Below are positions 25,817 to 34,910 of a stretch of DNA of 64,000 nucleotides, piece by piece. Both the position numbers and the translations under genes were made by a program. This DNA is from Cognatishimia sp. MH4019 (GTDB taxonomy: Bacteria; Pseudomonadota; Alphaproteobacteria; Rhodobacterales; Rhodobacteraceae). The notes below the pieces were generated by a model. The model worked only from the letters and a program-made list of their open reading frames with translations. It was not told the origin of the DNA and made no database searches. Position 1 is the first letter of the stretch, and the number at the start of each line of letters is the position of its first letter. The stretch is from assembly GCF_020177595.1 (NCBI RefSeq), contig NZ_JAHTBL010000005.1, positions 62,001 to 126,000 on the forward strand. Reading direction: 5' to 3'.

Positions 25817-27229
25817 ATGACATTAAATAAATTTATTAAGGCGGCCCTCATCGGTTTCGCCCTTACAACGACAAGCATCCCATTGAGCGCGTCGGCCGAG
25901 ACATTGCGCGTGCTGCGCGGTGCGCCCTCGACCGAATTGAGCGTGCCGATGAACCGGGCAGTGGTCGTCGAAAGCGACGTTCCTTTCGCGGAACTCAGCA
26001 TCGCCAACCCCGGCATCGCAGACATCTCGACCTTGTCGGATCGCACGATCTACGTGCTCGGCAAGGCCCCTGGTCGCACGTCGCTGACGCTCTTAGGCGC
26101 CGATGGTCGCTTGATCACCAATGTAGAAGTGCGCGTCGCTCCGGATATCTCGGAGTTCAAGGAACGGCTGCGCCAGATCCTTCCAGGTGAGAATATCGAA
26201 GTGCGCACCGCCAATGACGGCATCGTGCTGTCCGGCACGGTCTCCAGCATCGCGCGCCTTGATCGCGCGCTTGATCTGGCCAACCGGTATGCGCCTGAGC
26301 GCGTGTCGAACCTCATGACCGTGGGCGGTGTTCAGCAGGTGATGCTGAAGGTGCGCTTTGCTGAGATGCAGCGCAATGTTTCAAAGGCCTTGGGGTCATC
26401 GCTTGGTTTCAACACGAATGTGAACGGCACCGGCTTTGCTGTGGGTGGGACGAACTCCGCCCTAAGAAACGGGCTTGACGGAAGTGTTGTTGCAGGCGGG
26501 CAGATCAACGACGGCGCTGAGGGTGCGCTTGGCGTGCGCTTCGACGTCGCTGGCGTTGAATTTTCATATCTCCTGCAAGCCCTTGAAAGCAAAGGCGTTG
26601 TTCGCACTCTGGCAGAGCCGAACCTGACCGCCTTGTCCGGTCAGGAAGCCAAGTTCCTTGCCGGTGGCGAATACCCGATCCCCGTTTCGCAGGAAGAGGG
26701 CGTGATCACCGTCGAATTCAAACCGTTCGGTGTTGAGCTCAACTTCATCCCGCGTGTGGTCGATGGCGATTTGATCAACCTTACGCTCGAAGCGGCTGTT
26801 TCCTCAATCGACCCCGGCAACGGTGTCGTCGCCGGCGGCCTGTCGATCGACGCTTTCCGTCGCCGCGAAGCCAAAACCACCGTTGAAATGCGCGATGGCG
26901 AAAGCTTTGCCATCGCAGGCCTGCTGCAGGACGATTTCCGCGACCTGAACGGTCAGGTGCCGTGGTTGGGCGATGTCCCGATCCTCGGAGCGCTCTTCCG
27001 CAGCGCGGAATACGAGCGTTCCCAGTCAGAATTGGTGATAATCGTGACGCCGCATCTGGTGACACCGACCCGTGGCGAAGCCCTTGCGCTGCCCACCGAC
27101 CGCGTGGCCATCCCGACCGAGCGTGAACTTTTCCTCTTTGGCAAGACGGCCTCCACCCCCAAGCGCGGTGCCGCCGGAGAAGTTGCCAAACAAGACTTTA
27201 GCGGGTCTTATGGCTACGTAATGGATTGA
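25817..27229 (+). CDS. cpaC: Flp pilus secretin CpaC/RcpA
   Basis: The outer-membrane secretin of the Tad apparatus, 470 residues. The signal peptide ends near residue 29 (SASAET). A BON/N-domain region follows (about 95-160, with GIVLSGTVSSIARLDRAL). The secretin domain (about 240-425) ends with VPWLGDVPILGALFRS, the secretin signature. It starts at ATG 25817, 207 bases after cpaB, and is followed within about 16 bases by the OmpA lipoprotein. It forms the pore through which the Flp pilus passes. Confidence 0.95.
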   Translation: MTLNKFIKAALIGFALTTTSIPLSASAETLRVLRGAPSTELSVPMNRAVVVESDVPFAELSIANPGIADISTLSDRTIYVLGKAPGRTSLTLLGADGRLITNVEVRVAPDISEFKERLRQILPGENIEVRTANDGIVLSGTVSSIARLDRALDLANRYAPERVSNLMTVGGVQQVMLKVRFAEMQRNVSKALGSSLGFNTNVNGTGFAVGGTNSALRNGLDGSVVAGGQINDGAEGALGVRFDVAGVEFSYLLQALESKGVVRTLAEPNLTALSGQEAKFLAGGEYPIPVSQEEGVITVEFKPFGVELNFIPRVVDGDLINLTLEAAVSSIDPGNGVVAGGLSIDAFRRREAKTTVEMRDGESFAIAGLLQDDFRDLNGQVPWLGDVPILGALFRSAEYERSQSELVIIVTPHLVTPTRGEALALPTDRVAIPTERELFLFGKTASTPKRGAAGEVAKQDFSGSYGYVMD

Positions 27230-27245
27230 TTTGATGTTGGGGCAT

Positions 27246-27905
27246 ATGAAAATTCTGATTTCCGCCGCAAGCCTTCTGGCTTTGACCGCTTGCGCAAGCA
27301 GTGACGCCAGTTTCTCGACCTTTGGGCGAGAAGCGGGATCGCTTCTGGATGAAGGAAATTTCGGCAACCCGACAATGAACAATGTGTTGGTGCAGACCGG
27401 TCAGAAGAACTTCGTGATCGACCTGTCCCGCCGCTTCGCGGCCGAGACACCTTCGACCGTAAATTTTGCCTTTAATTCCGCACGCTTGGATGCCGCAGCT
27501 CAGGCTGCTTTGCGCCAACAGGCGAACTGGATCCGTCAATTCCCCGAAGTCCGCTTCCGGGTCTACGGGCACACCGATGCCGTCGGCTCCAACAGTTACA
27601 ACAAACGTCTGGGCAAGCAACGCGCCAACGCGGTTGTCCACTACCTGTCCAGCCAAGGCATCAGCCGGTCGCGGCTCGAAGCGCTGGTCTCGTTTGGTGA
27701 AACCCAACCCTTGATTGTCTCTGAGGGGCGCGAACGGCAAAACCGCCGCACCGTCACCGAAGTTTCGGGCTTTGTCAGCTCGCATCCATCCGTGCTGAAC
27801 GGCAAATATGCCGAGGTGATCTTCCGCGATTACGTCACAAATGGTGCGCAGATCCGCAGCGAACTGGAAGGCATCGCCGGTGCCGAGGTGGCCACGGGCA
27901 ATTAA
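27246..27905 (+). CDS. OmpA-family lipoprotein of the tad locus
   Basis: A 219-residue lipoprotein with lipobox LLALTAC (cysteine near 16) and an OmpA C-terminal peptidoglycan-binding domain (about 75-170) containing VNFAFNSARLDAAA, VYGHTDAVGSNSYN and LGKQRANAVVHYL. It should tie the outer membrane or the CpaC pore to the cell wall. It takes the place where cpaD is found in other tad loci but has no CpaD likeness that I can see. An in-frame ATG at 27234 is an alternative start; 27246 gives the cleaner signal peptide. Confidence 0.9.
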   Translation: MKILISAASLLALTACASSDASFSTFGREAGSLLDEGNFGNPTMNNVLVQTGQKNFVIDLSRRFAAETPSTVNFAFNSARLDAAAQAALRQQANWIRQFPEVRFRVYGHTDAVGSNSYNKRLGKQRANAVVHYLSSQGISRSRLEALVSFGETQPLIVSEGRERQNRRTVTEVSGFVSSHPSVLNGKYAEVIFRDYVTNGAQIRSELEGIAGAEVATGN

Positions 27906-27907
27906 CC

Positions 27908-27935
27908 AATCAGGGGTAAATACCCCAGTTTGATT
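27908..27935. promoter_or_regulatory. Inverted repeat after the OmpA lipoprotein gene
   Basis: GGGGTA-AA-TACCCC (27913-27926), with outer arms AATCA and TGATT, starts three bases after the stop codon. No T-run follows. It may be a weak terminator, RNA-stability hairpin or operator upstream of cpaE. Confidence 0.35.
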
Positions 27936-27970
27936 ACCTTTTGGCCGCAATCTTGCCCTCTTTCCCCGTC

Positions 27971-27993
27971 AAAAAATCTCCAATGGGAGTTTT
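27971..27993 (+). terminator. Weak terminator-like hairpin before cpaE
   Basis: AAAAAAT-CTCC-AATG-GGAG-TTTT: a 4-bp GC stem extended by A-T pairs and ending in TTTT. It lies about 120 bases before the cpaE start. Weak by stem length. Confidence 0.3.
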
Positions 27994-28114
27994 CCGCGTC
28001 GATTGTTGATGTGGGGTCGACCGAACGGGGTACATGCCGCGCGCATACTACGAGCAGTCGCGCAGCATAAGAATAAGCCCCGTCCATGTCGGCATGACAA
28101 AAGGACGAGAGGCA

Positions 28115-29350
28115 ATGAGTAGCGCATTATTACAGCCGGAGGCAGCACCGATCCTGGCCTGCACGATCTCACGAGATGTGCAGAACTTTGATCTTCTGAT
28201 CGAAGACATGGAAGCCGCCATGGGCGAAAGCTGGGGTGATCTTGGTTTCACCGACGCCATCGCGTTTTTTAACCAGCCCGATGCGGACGCGCTGGAGTTT
28301 GTGGCCGTCGCCATTGACGCCGATGACGAGACGGACCTGCCTCTGATCACCGAAGTCTTGAACGCCGCGAAAGCGCGCGACATCAAGGTCATTCTGATCG
28401 CCGAGGATGTCAGCTCCATCGCGCTGCACCAGTTGCTGCGTCAGGGCGCAGACGAATTTGTCCCCTACCCGCTTCCCGAGAACGAGTTGAACGAAGCCAT
28501 CGAGCGTTTGCAAACGCCCGAGGAAGAGCCTGTTCCCGCTGATATGCAGACCAAGATCAAAGCCACCGGCGACAAGGACGGCGTTGTCCTTCCTGTCCAC
28601 GGTCTTGCGGGCGGCACCGGGGCTACGACCATGGCTGTGAACCTTGCATGGGAGCTTGCGAACACGCCGTCCGAAAAACCCGTGCGCGTGTGCCTGCTGG
28701 ATTTCGATCTGCAATTTGGCACCGCCTCGACCTTCCTTGATCTGCCCCGCCGCGAAGCGATCTACGAGCTGATTTCGGACACGGAATCCATGGACAGCGA
28801 GAGCTTTATGAACGCGCTGCTGACCTATAATGAAAAGCTGCACGTTCTGACCGCACCGCAGGATATGCTCCCCCTCGATCTGATCGGGCCGGAGGATGTC
28901 GAGCGTCTGATCAACGTGGCCAAGACCAATTTCGACTATGTCGTGATCGACATGCCATCCACGCTGGTGAGCTGGACCGAGATTGTCCTGCAGCATGCGC
29001 ATGTCTATTTCAGCCCGCTGGAGCTGGACATGCGCTGCGCTCAGAACGCGCTACGCATGGTCAAAGCCCTCAAGGCCGAAGACCTGCCGTTCGAGAAACT
29101 GCGTTTCGTGATGAACCGCGCCCCCAAGATCACCGACCTCAGCGGGCGCTCCCGCGTCAAACGTCTGGCCGAAAGCCTGAACGTGGCCATCGAAGTGCTG
29201 CTGCCCGATGGTGGCAAGCAGGTCACGCAAGGCTCCGATCACGGCGTTCCCCTGGCAGAGACCGCCGCCAAAAATCCGCTGCGTAAAGAGATTGCGAAGC
29301 TCGCAAGCTCAATCCACGCGCTGAATGTTGCGGCTGAAGCCGCCGCCTGA
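28115..29350 (+). CDS. cpaE: Tad pilus localisation ATPase-like protein CpaE/TadZ
   Basis: A MinD/ParA-like protein that places the Tad machine in the cell. ATG 28115 gives 411 residues; ATG 28094 is also in frame. The N-terminal 130 residues form a receiver-like domain without a clear phospho-acceptor pattern. The deviant Walker A is HGLAGGTGATTMAVNLAWEL (about 165-184), where the usual lysines are replaced, as in TadZ. LLDFDLQFGTAS and YVVIDMPSTLV are the later ParA motifs. It is followed by cpaF after 23 bases. Confidence 0.94.
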   Translation: MSSALLQPEAAPILACTISRDVQNFDLLIEDMEAAMGESWGDLGFTDAIAFFNQPDADALEFVAVAIDADDETDLPLITEVLNAAKARDIKVILIAEDVSSIALHQLLRQGADEFVPYPLPENELNEAIERLQTPEEEPVPADMQTKIKATGDKDGVVLPVHGLAGGTGATTMAVNLAWELANTPSEKPVRVCLLDFDLQFGTASTFLDLPRREAIYELISDTESMDSESFMNALLTYNEKLHVLTAPQDMLPLDLIGPEDVERLINVAKTNFDYVVIDMPSTLVSWTEIVLQHAHVYFSPLELDMRCAQNALRMVKALKAEDLPFEKLRFVMNRAPKITDLSGRSRVKRLAESLNVAIEVLLPDGGKQVTQGSDHGVPLAETAAKNPLRKEIAKLASSIHALNVAAEAAA

Positions 29351-29373
29351 GGCACTTTCAAGGACCGTTATTT

Positions 29374-30801
29374 ATGTTTTCACGTTACAAAAAACCCTCA
29401 ACCGGCGGCAGCAAGCCCGACCTGAAGGCCGTGCCTGCCCCCAAAGCCGCCGCCGCGCCGACCAAGTCGCTGCGCAAAGCGGCCCCGGTGAAGGCGGATA
29501 CGGGCCTTGGTGAGAAGGAAAAAAAGCGCAAGGAGAAGCTGTCCGAGATCAAGCTGGCGCTCCACAAAGAACTTCTCGACAGTCTGAACCTCTCCGCGCT
29601 GGAAAGCGCGTCCGAGGCTGATCTGCGCAACGAAATCGGCGCGATCATGACCGAAGTGCTGGCCGAGCAGGGCATCGTTCTGAACCGCGAAGAACGCCAG
29701 TCACTCAGCCAGGATTTGTTCGACGAAGTGGTAGGCCTCGGGCCCTTTGAGCCGCTTTTGAAAGACGATACCGTGAACGATATCCTCGTGAACGGCCCCC
29801 AGCAGATTTTCGTGGAACGCGACGGTAATCTTGAGCTCACGGATGTGACCTTCAAGGATGAAAAGCACCTGTTGCGGATCATCGACAAGATCGTGTCCGC
29901 CGTGGGTCGCCGCGTTGATGAATCCAACCCCTATGTGGACGCCCGTTTGGCCGATGGCTCGCGTTTCAACGCCATGGTGCCGCCGATTGCGGTGGATGGC
30001 AGCCTTGTCTCCATTCGTAAATTCAAGAAAGAAAAGCTGGCGATTGACGATCTGGTCAACTTCGGTGCCTTCACCGAAGAGATGGCTGCCTACCTGCAAG
30101 CCGCCGTGGCCACGCGCCTGAATATCATCGTCTCCGGTGGTACGGGTTCTGGTAAGACGACCACACTCAACGCGCTGTCTTCGTTCATCGACGACGCCGA
30201 ACGCATCCTCACGATCGAGGATACGGCCGAACTTCAACTGCAACAAACCCATGTGGGCCGGATGGAAAGCCGCCCCGCCAACGTCGAAGGCAAAGGTGCT
30301 GTGTCTCAGCGCGACTGTCTGAAGAACGCGCTGCGTATGCGTCCTGACCGCATCATCGTGGGTGAGACGCGGGGCGAGGAAGTGATCGACATGCTCCAGG
30401 CCATGAACACGGGCCACGACGGGTCGATGACCACGATCCACGCGAACTCTGCACGGGATGGCGTCAGCCGTCTGGAGAACATGATCGCGATGGCCGGTAT
30501 CGAGATGCCCCTGAAAGCGGTGCGCAGCCAGATATCTTCGGCTGTGAACCTCATCGTGCAGGCCTCGCGTCTGCAGGACGGCTCGCGCCGGATGACGTCC
30601 ATCACCGAGATTACCGGGATGGAAGGCGACGTGATCTCCATGCAGGAAATCTTCCGCTTCCAGCGCGTGGGCCTGACGCCCGAAAACAAGATCATCGGTC
30701 ACTTCACGGCCACCGGCGTGCGCTCGCACTATTCCGAGCGGTTCCGCATGTGGGGCTATGATCTGCCCGCCTCAATCTTTGAACCCTTTGCGGCGGAGTA
30801 A
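29374..30801 (+). CDS. cpaF: Tad pilus motor ATPase CpaF/TadA
   Basis: The hexameric secretion ATPase that powers Flp pilus extension and retraction. 475 residues: a Lys/Ala/Pro-rich N-terminal tail (1-55), an N-domain with [20 protein letters not shown] (about 121-140), and a RecA-like core with Walker [12 protein letters not shown] (about 252-262), the Asp box [12 protein letters not shown], Walker [10 protein letters not shown] and the His box [13 protein letters not shown]. All motifs are intact. It starts 23 bases after cpaE and ends six bases before tadB. Confidence 0.97.
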   Translation: MFSRYKKPSTGGSKPDLKAVPAPKAAAAPTKSLRKAAPVKADTGLGEKEKKRKEKLSEIKLALHKELLDSLNLSALESASEADLRNEIGAIMTEVLAEQGIVLNREERQSLSQDLFDEVVGLGPFEPLLKDDTVNDILVNGPQQIFVERDGNLELTDVTFKDEKHLLRIIDKIVSAVGRRVDESNPYVDARLADGSRFNAMVPPIAVDGSLVSIRKFKKEKLAIDDLVNFGAFTEEMAAYLQAAVATRLNIIVSGGTGSGKTTTLNALSSFIDDAERILTIEDTAELQLQQTHVGRMESRPANVEGKGAVSQRDCLKNALRMRPDRIIVGETRGEEVIDMLQAMNTGHDGSMTTIHANSARDGVSRLENMIAMAGIEMPLKAVRSQISSAVNLIVQASRLQDGSRRMTSITEITGMEGDVISMQEIFRFQRVGLTPENKIIGHFTATGVRSHYSERFRMWGYDLPASIFEPFAAE

Positions 30802-30807
30802 CGTCAC

Positions 30808-31776
30808 ATGACCATCAATCCGGAAATCATCGTCTACGGCCTGATCTTCTTCGCAGTTCTCGCAATTGTCGAAGGCCTCTATCTGGTGGCTTTCGGCAAG
30901 TCGATCAGCCTGAACCGCAACGTCAACCGCCGCCTTGCCCTTCTTGAAAAGGGCGCAGGCCGCGAAAAGGTGATGGAACAGCTCCGCAAGGAGATGGGCC
31001 AACACATGAATTCGCGGTCCATCCCGCTGTATTCGGTCCTGGCCGAGAAAGCGCAAAAGGCCAATATCGCCTTCTCGCCCATTCAGCTGATCCTCATCAT
31101 GGGCCTTCTGGGCGCTGTCGCATTTGTGGGGCTGACCATGGGCACCGGCACCGGCCTGCCCATCCGCATCGGCTTGTCCTTCGTGATGGGTGTGGGCGGC
31201 GTCTATGTCTGGGTGAACAATCGCGCCAAAAAGCGTATGGCTTTGTTTGAAGAGCAACTGCCCGATGGCGTGGACCTGATGGTCCGCTCCCTGCGCGTGG
31301 GGCACCCGTTTTCAAGTGCCATCAACATCGTGGCGACCGAAGTGGCTGACCCGCTCGGCACCGAAATGGGCATGATCGCAGACGAGGCCGCGTATGGTCG
31401 CGACGTGGGCGATGCGCTCAAAGCCATGGCCGAACGCCTTGATATGCAGGATTTGCGCTTCCTCGCGGTCGCCGTGACCATCCAGCAGCAATCAGGTGGT
31501 AACCTTGCCGAGATTTTGCACGGCCTCAGCCTCGTGATCCGCTCGCGCTTCAAACTCTTTCGCCGCGTGAAAGCCATCACCGCCGAGGCGAAATGGTCCG
31601 GCATGTTCCTGTCGGGTTTCCCCATCGTCGCGATGATCGGGATCAACCTTTTGCAGCCCAATTACTACGACGAGGTCAAAGAAACCGCCGTCTTCATCCC
31701 TGCCTGTCTGGTCGTTGCTGGTTTCCTGATCACCAACATCTTCGTCATGCGCAGCCTTGTGAATATCAAGGTGTGA
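30808..31776 (+). CDS. tadB: Tad inner-membrane platform protein TadB
   Basis: A 322-residue inner-membrane protein with a T2SS-F (GspF-like) cytoplasmic domain (about 145-270), where FEEQLPDGVDLMVRSLRVGHPF and QQSGGNLAEIL are the conserved blocks. Hydrophobic segments lie near 7-27, 92-112, 118-135, 270-288 and 298-316. With TadC it forms the platform on which CpaF acts. Six bases separate it from cpaF and nine from tadC. Confidence 0.95.
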   Translation: MTINPEIIVYGLIFFAVLAIVEGLYLVAFGKSISLNRNVNRRLALLEKGAGREKVMEQLRKEMGQHMNSRSIPLYSVLAEKAQKANIAFSPIQLILIMGLLGAVAFVGLTMGTGTGLPIRIGLSFVMGVGGVYVWVNNRAKKRMALFEEQLPDGVDLMVRSLRVGHPFSSAINIVATEVADPLGTEMGMIADEAAYGRDVGDALKAMAERLDMQDLRFLAVAVTIQQQSGGNLAEILHGLSLVIRSRFKLFRRVKAITAEAKWSGMFLSGFPIVAMIGINLLQPNYYDEVKETAVFIPACLVVAGFLITNIFVMRSLVNIKV

Positions 31777-31785
31777 GGAACCGAT

Positions 31786-32760
31786 ATGCTTGAGCAATTC
31801 AACACCATGCTGACCGATATGTTCGGTCCTTTCGGCCCGCTCTTGCTGGTCGGTATTCTGGGTCTTTTCATGATCCTGCTGACCGTGCCGAGCCTGATGA
31901 ACCGCAAGCCGGACCCGCTCGACAAGATCAAAGAGAACGCGACCGGGATCACCACTGGCAAGAAAGACCGCGAAAAGCTGCGCAATGGCGGCAATGACAA
32001 GCTCGAGAAATACTCGAACTTTCTTGAGCCTCAGGACGAGGAAGAATTTTCCGCCGTCCGCCTGAAACTGATGCAAGCGGGCTACCGCACCAAAAACGCT
32101 GTGCGCACCTATTACTTCGCGCAATTCGCCCTGGGCATCAGCCTACTGGTGCTGGGTCTGATCTATGCCTTCATCAGCTCCGCCACCGGGGAGCCGACGA
32201 CCCAATCGCTGATCCTGGCCACCCTGCTTCCGGCCTGCGCGGGCTATATGCTGCCCAAATACTGGGTGCAGCGCCGCCTGCAAACACGGCAGGAAGAGAT
32301 CGTGAACGGCTTTCCCGACAGCCTCGACATGATGCTCGTCTGCGTGGAAGCCGGTCAATCGCTGGATCAATCCATCGTCCGCGTGGCCGCCGAAATTCGT
32401 GCAGGCTACCCCGCACTGGCAGACGAATTTGATATCGTCGCACAGGAAATGAAAGCCGGTAAGGACAAGAACTCGGTGCTGGAAGACATGTCCGAACGCG
32501 CCGGCGTGCAGGACGTGACCTCTTTCGTGACCGTACTCAAGCAATCCAACGCATTTGGTACGTCAATCGCCGAAGCGCTGCGGGTCTATGCCGGGGAAAT
32601 GCGTGACAAGCGCGTGATGCGGGCCGAAGAAAAAGCAAATACCTTGCCCACAAAGATGACACTTGCCACTATGATGCTTACGGTTCCGCCGTTGCTGATC
32701 ATCCTGATCGGACCTTCGGTTTACGGGATCTACGAAATGATGAGCAACGCGAATTTCTAA
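31786..32760 (+). CDS. tadC: Tad inner-membrane platform protein TadC
   Basis: A 324-residue GspF-domain protein, the partner of TadB. An N-terminal membrane helix (about 12-32) is followed by a charged cytoplasmic stretch, two helices near 105-150, a T2SS-F domain (about 170-295) with NGFPDSLDMMLVCVEAGQSLDQ and QSNAFGTSIAEAL, and a final helix. It ends five bases before the first TPR lipoprotein gene, so the genes are co-transcribed. Confidence 0.95.
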   Translation: MLEQFNTMLTDMFGPFGPLLLVGILGLFMILLTVPSLMNRKPDPLDKIKENATGITTGKKDREKLRNGGNDKLEKYSNFLEPQDEEEFSAVRLKLMQAGYRTKNAVRTYYFAQFALGISLLVLGLIYAFISSATGEPTTQSLILATLLPACAGYMLPKYWVQRRLQTRQEEIVNGFPDSLDMMLVCVEAGQSLDQSIVRVAAEIRAGYPALADEFDIVAQEMKAGKDKNSVLEDMSERAGVQDVTSFVTVLKQSNAFGTSIAEALRVYAGEMRDKRVMRAEEKANTLPTKMTLATMMLTVPPLLIILIGPSVYGIYEMMSNANF

Positions 32761-32764
32761 TGGC

Positions 32765-33322
32765 ATGATGCACAAATGGGTGGGGATCGCACTGGCCGTG
32801 GCGACACTGGTCGCCTGCGATCCGGCAGCAAAAACCCCCGATCCTGACAATCCTTTCGCCCCCGGTCTTGCTGGGGGTGAAGCCGTTGATGGACTCATTG
32901 TCGGGCACCGCCTGATGTCGGCGGGCGAATACGAGCTGGCGCTGAAGGCCTATTCCCGCGCGATCGGCGATCAGGGTTTCTCTCCTGATGTCCTCTCAGC
33001 CCTTGGTTCGGCCAACCTGAAACTGGGCCGTCTGAACCAATCCGAAGAACTGTTACGTCGTGCCACCCGCGAAGAGCCTGATTTCGTCCCCGCCTGGAAC
33101 AATCTGGGCGTCGTTTTGATGGAAAAAGGCGAAACCATCGAAGCACGGCAGGTGTTTCGCCATGCCTATGCGCTCGATAGTGGCAATTCTGACCAAATTC
33201 GCGACAATCTTCGCTTGGCTATCGCAAAAACCGAAAATTCCGAGTATGAAGATGAGATACAGACGCCATATCAATTGGTGCGACGGGGCAGCAGCGATTT
33301 CCTGATCCTGCAAACGCCCTGA
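32765..33322 (+). CDS. tadD: TPR lipoprotein of the tad locus, TadD-like
   Basis: A 185-residue lipoprotein with lipobox ATLVAC (cysteine near 18) and about three tetratricopeptide repeats (about 55-155), including VPAWNNLGVVLMEKGE. TadD proteins act as pilotins for the CpaC secretin. It begins five bases after tadC; two in-frame ATGs (32765, 32768) are next to each other. A second, longer TPR lipoprotein follows 33 bases later, so one may be the pilotin and the other have a separate task. Confidence 0.88.
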   Translation: MMHKWVGIALAVATLVACDPAAKTPDPDNPFAPGLAGGEAVDGLIVGHRLMSAGEYELALKAYSRAIGDQGFSPDVLSALGSANLKLGRLNQSEELLRRATREEPDFVPAWNNLGVVLMEKGETIEARQVFRHAYALDSGNSDQIRDNLRLAIAKTENSEYEDEIQTPYQLVRRGSSDFLILQTP

Positions 33323-33355
33323 ATGAGGCAAGAGCAGTAAAAGGACGCAGGCAAA

Positions 33356-34213
33356 ATGCGCCACTCTATTCTTCTTTCCGTGTGCCTGATCGGCACCGTT
33401 GGTCTGGCCGCGTGCCAGAAATCCTCTGACGCCGAGGTCGATCGCGCGATCAAGGACGTCAATGTCATCGACAGCACAAACCTCAATCAAGTCATGCTCA
33501 CCGCAGCTGATCCGAACGAGGCTGTGGCCTATTTCCAGCGCTCCCTTGGTCAGGACCCGGACAGGCTTGAGTTCAAACGCGGTCTTGCCGTCAGCCTTGT
33601 GCGCGCCAAACGCCCGGTTGAAGCCGTCTCCGCCTGGCAGCGCGTCATTGACGATCCCAACTCCGAGGCCGCCGACCGTGTCGAGATGGCCGATGCCCTG
33701 ATCCGCTCGAACGAGTGGGACAAGGCCGAGGCGCAGCTCAATCAGGTGCCGCCCACCTTTGAGACCTTCAAACGCTACCGTCTTGAGGCGATGATCGCCG
33801 ACAGCAACAAGGATTGGGACAAGGCCGACAGCTTTTACCAGACCGCCGTTGGCCTGACGACGCAGCCCGCCGGTGTGCTGAACAACTGGGGCTATTCCAA
33901 ACTGACCCGCGGTGATTTTGCCGGGGCAGAGCGTCTGTTCGGCGATGCCCTGCGGCAGGATCAAAAGCTGTTCACCGCCAAGAACAACCTCGTTCTGGCC
34001 CGCGGCGCGCAGCGCAAATATGACCTGCCCCTCATCCCGATGAGCCAGGTCGAACGCGCGCAACTTCTGCACACGCTGGGCCTTTCCGCGATCAAGCAAA
34101 ACGACATCGTGACCGGCAAGGGCTTGTTGAAAGACGCCATCGAAACGCATCCCCAGCATTTCGAGGCCGCCGTCCGCAGCCTTGACGCGCTGGAAGCCAA
34201 CGTCTCGAATTAA
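33356..34213 (+). CDS. tadD: TPR lipoprotein TadD
   Basis: A 285-residue lipoprotein with lipobox VGLAAC (cysteine near 20) and about five TPR units across residues 55-280 (for example AGVLNNWGYSKLTRGDFAGA). It is the better match to the usual TadD length. It probably helps place or stabilise the secretin in the outer membrane. It starts 33 bases after the shorter TPR lipoprotein and ends three bases before the prepilin peptidase gene, so it belongs to the same operon. Confidence 0.9.
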   Translation: MRHSILLSVCLIGTVGLAACQKSSDAEVDRAIKDVNVIDSTNLNQVMLTAADPNEAVAYFQRSLGQDPDRLEFKRGLAVSLVRAKRPVEAVSAWQRVIDDPNSEAADRVEMADALIRSNEWDKAEAQLNQVPPTFETFKRYRLEAMIADSNKDWDKADSFYQTAVGLTTQPAGVLNNWGYSKLTRGDFAGAERLFGDALRQDQKLFTAKNNLVLARGAQRKYDLPLIPMSQVERAQLLHTLGLSAIKQNDIVTGKGLLKDAIETHPQHFEAAVRSLDALEANVSN

Positions 34214-34216
34214 GCA

Positions 34217-34759
34217 ATGGCCATAACGACTTACGCGGCATTGTGGTTCTTGCCCTTCGTCTTGCCAATCTGCCTCTACGTCGCGTGGAGCGACCTGCGC
34301 ACGATGAAAATCCCAAACCGCGCGGTCGTGACCTTGCTGGCCGTCTTTGTGGTGATCGGCCTGGTCGCAGTGCCCCTACCCGAATACCCGTGGCGCTTGC
34401 TGAACGGCGTGATCGTGCTGGCCATCGGCTTTGTGCTGAACATGGCCCGCGCCTTCGGGGCCGGTGACGCGAAGTTCTGCGCCGCCGCAGCGCCCCTTAT
34501 TGCGCCAGAGGACGGGATGTTCGTGCTCATCATCTTCACCGCCACATTGCTGGGCACATGGGTCACGCATCGCGCCGCGAAATACAGCGCTTTGAAGAAA
34601 CTGGCCCCCGAGTGGAAAAGCTGGAGCACAGGTCAGGATTACCCGATGGGCTTTGCCTTGGGCGGTGCGCTTGGCATCTATCTGCTCCTTGGCGCGACGC
34701 AGGCCAACTGGATCCCGTGGCTCGCCCGACAAGAGTGGATACAGGCGCTCTTCGGTTAG
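34217..34759 (+). CDS. cpaA: Prepilin peptidase CpaA/TadV
   Basis: A 180-residue aspartic membrane protease that cleaves prepilins after the leader glycine. The two catalytic aspartates are Asp26 in AWSDLRTMKIPNR and the one in the GxGD motif FGAGDAKF (about 80-87). It has about five membrane helices. It lacks the N-methylase domain, as usual for TadV. Its substrates here should be flp and probably the 39-residue pilin-like protein. It is the last gene of the tad run and the next gene is convergent. Confidence 0.95.
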   Translation: MAITTYAALWFLPFVLPICLYVAWSDLRTMKIPNRAVVTLLAVFVVIGLVAVPLPEYPWRLLNGVIVLAIGFVLNMARAFGAGDAKFCAAAAPLIAPEDGMFVLIIFTATLLGTWVTHRAAKYSALKKLAPEWKSWSTGQDYPMGFALGGALGIYLLLGATQANWIPWLARQEWIQALFG

Positions 34760-34811
34760 GTCCCAACCGCTCACATCGCTCGAAAAGCTTCAATATTTCG
34801 TTTAAATACAG

Positions 34812-34825
34812 TGCGCTAGGGCGCA
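34812..34825. terminator. Hairpin between cpaA and the convergent membrane-protein gene
   Basis: TGCGC-TAG-GGCGCA (one offset base) lies inside longer AT-rich arms AATATTT and AAATATT. It sits in a 151-base spacer between two converging genes and may end transcription from either side, but the core stem is short. Confidence 0.35.
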
Positions 34826-34910
34826 TTAAAATATTATGTTAAGTCTTGCAGAAATTTATCCAGCAAGATCAATGCAGCCGCTCTGAAAACAGGGTTTCGC
34901 GCGCGAAACC

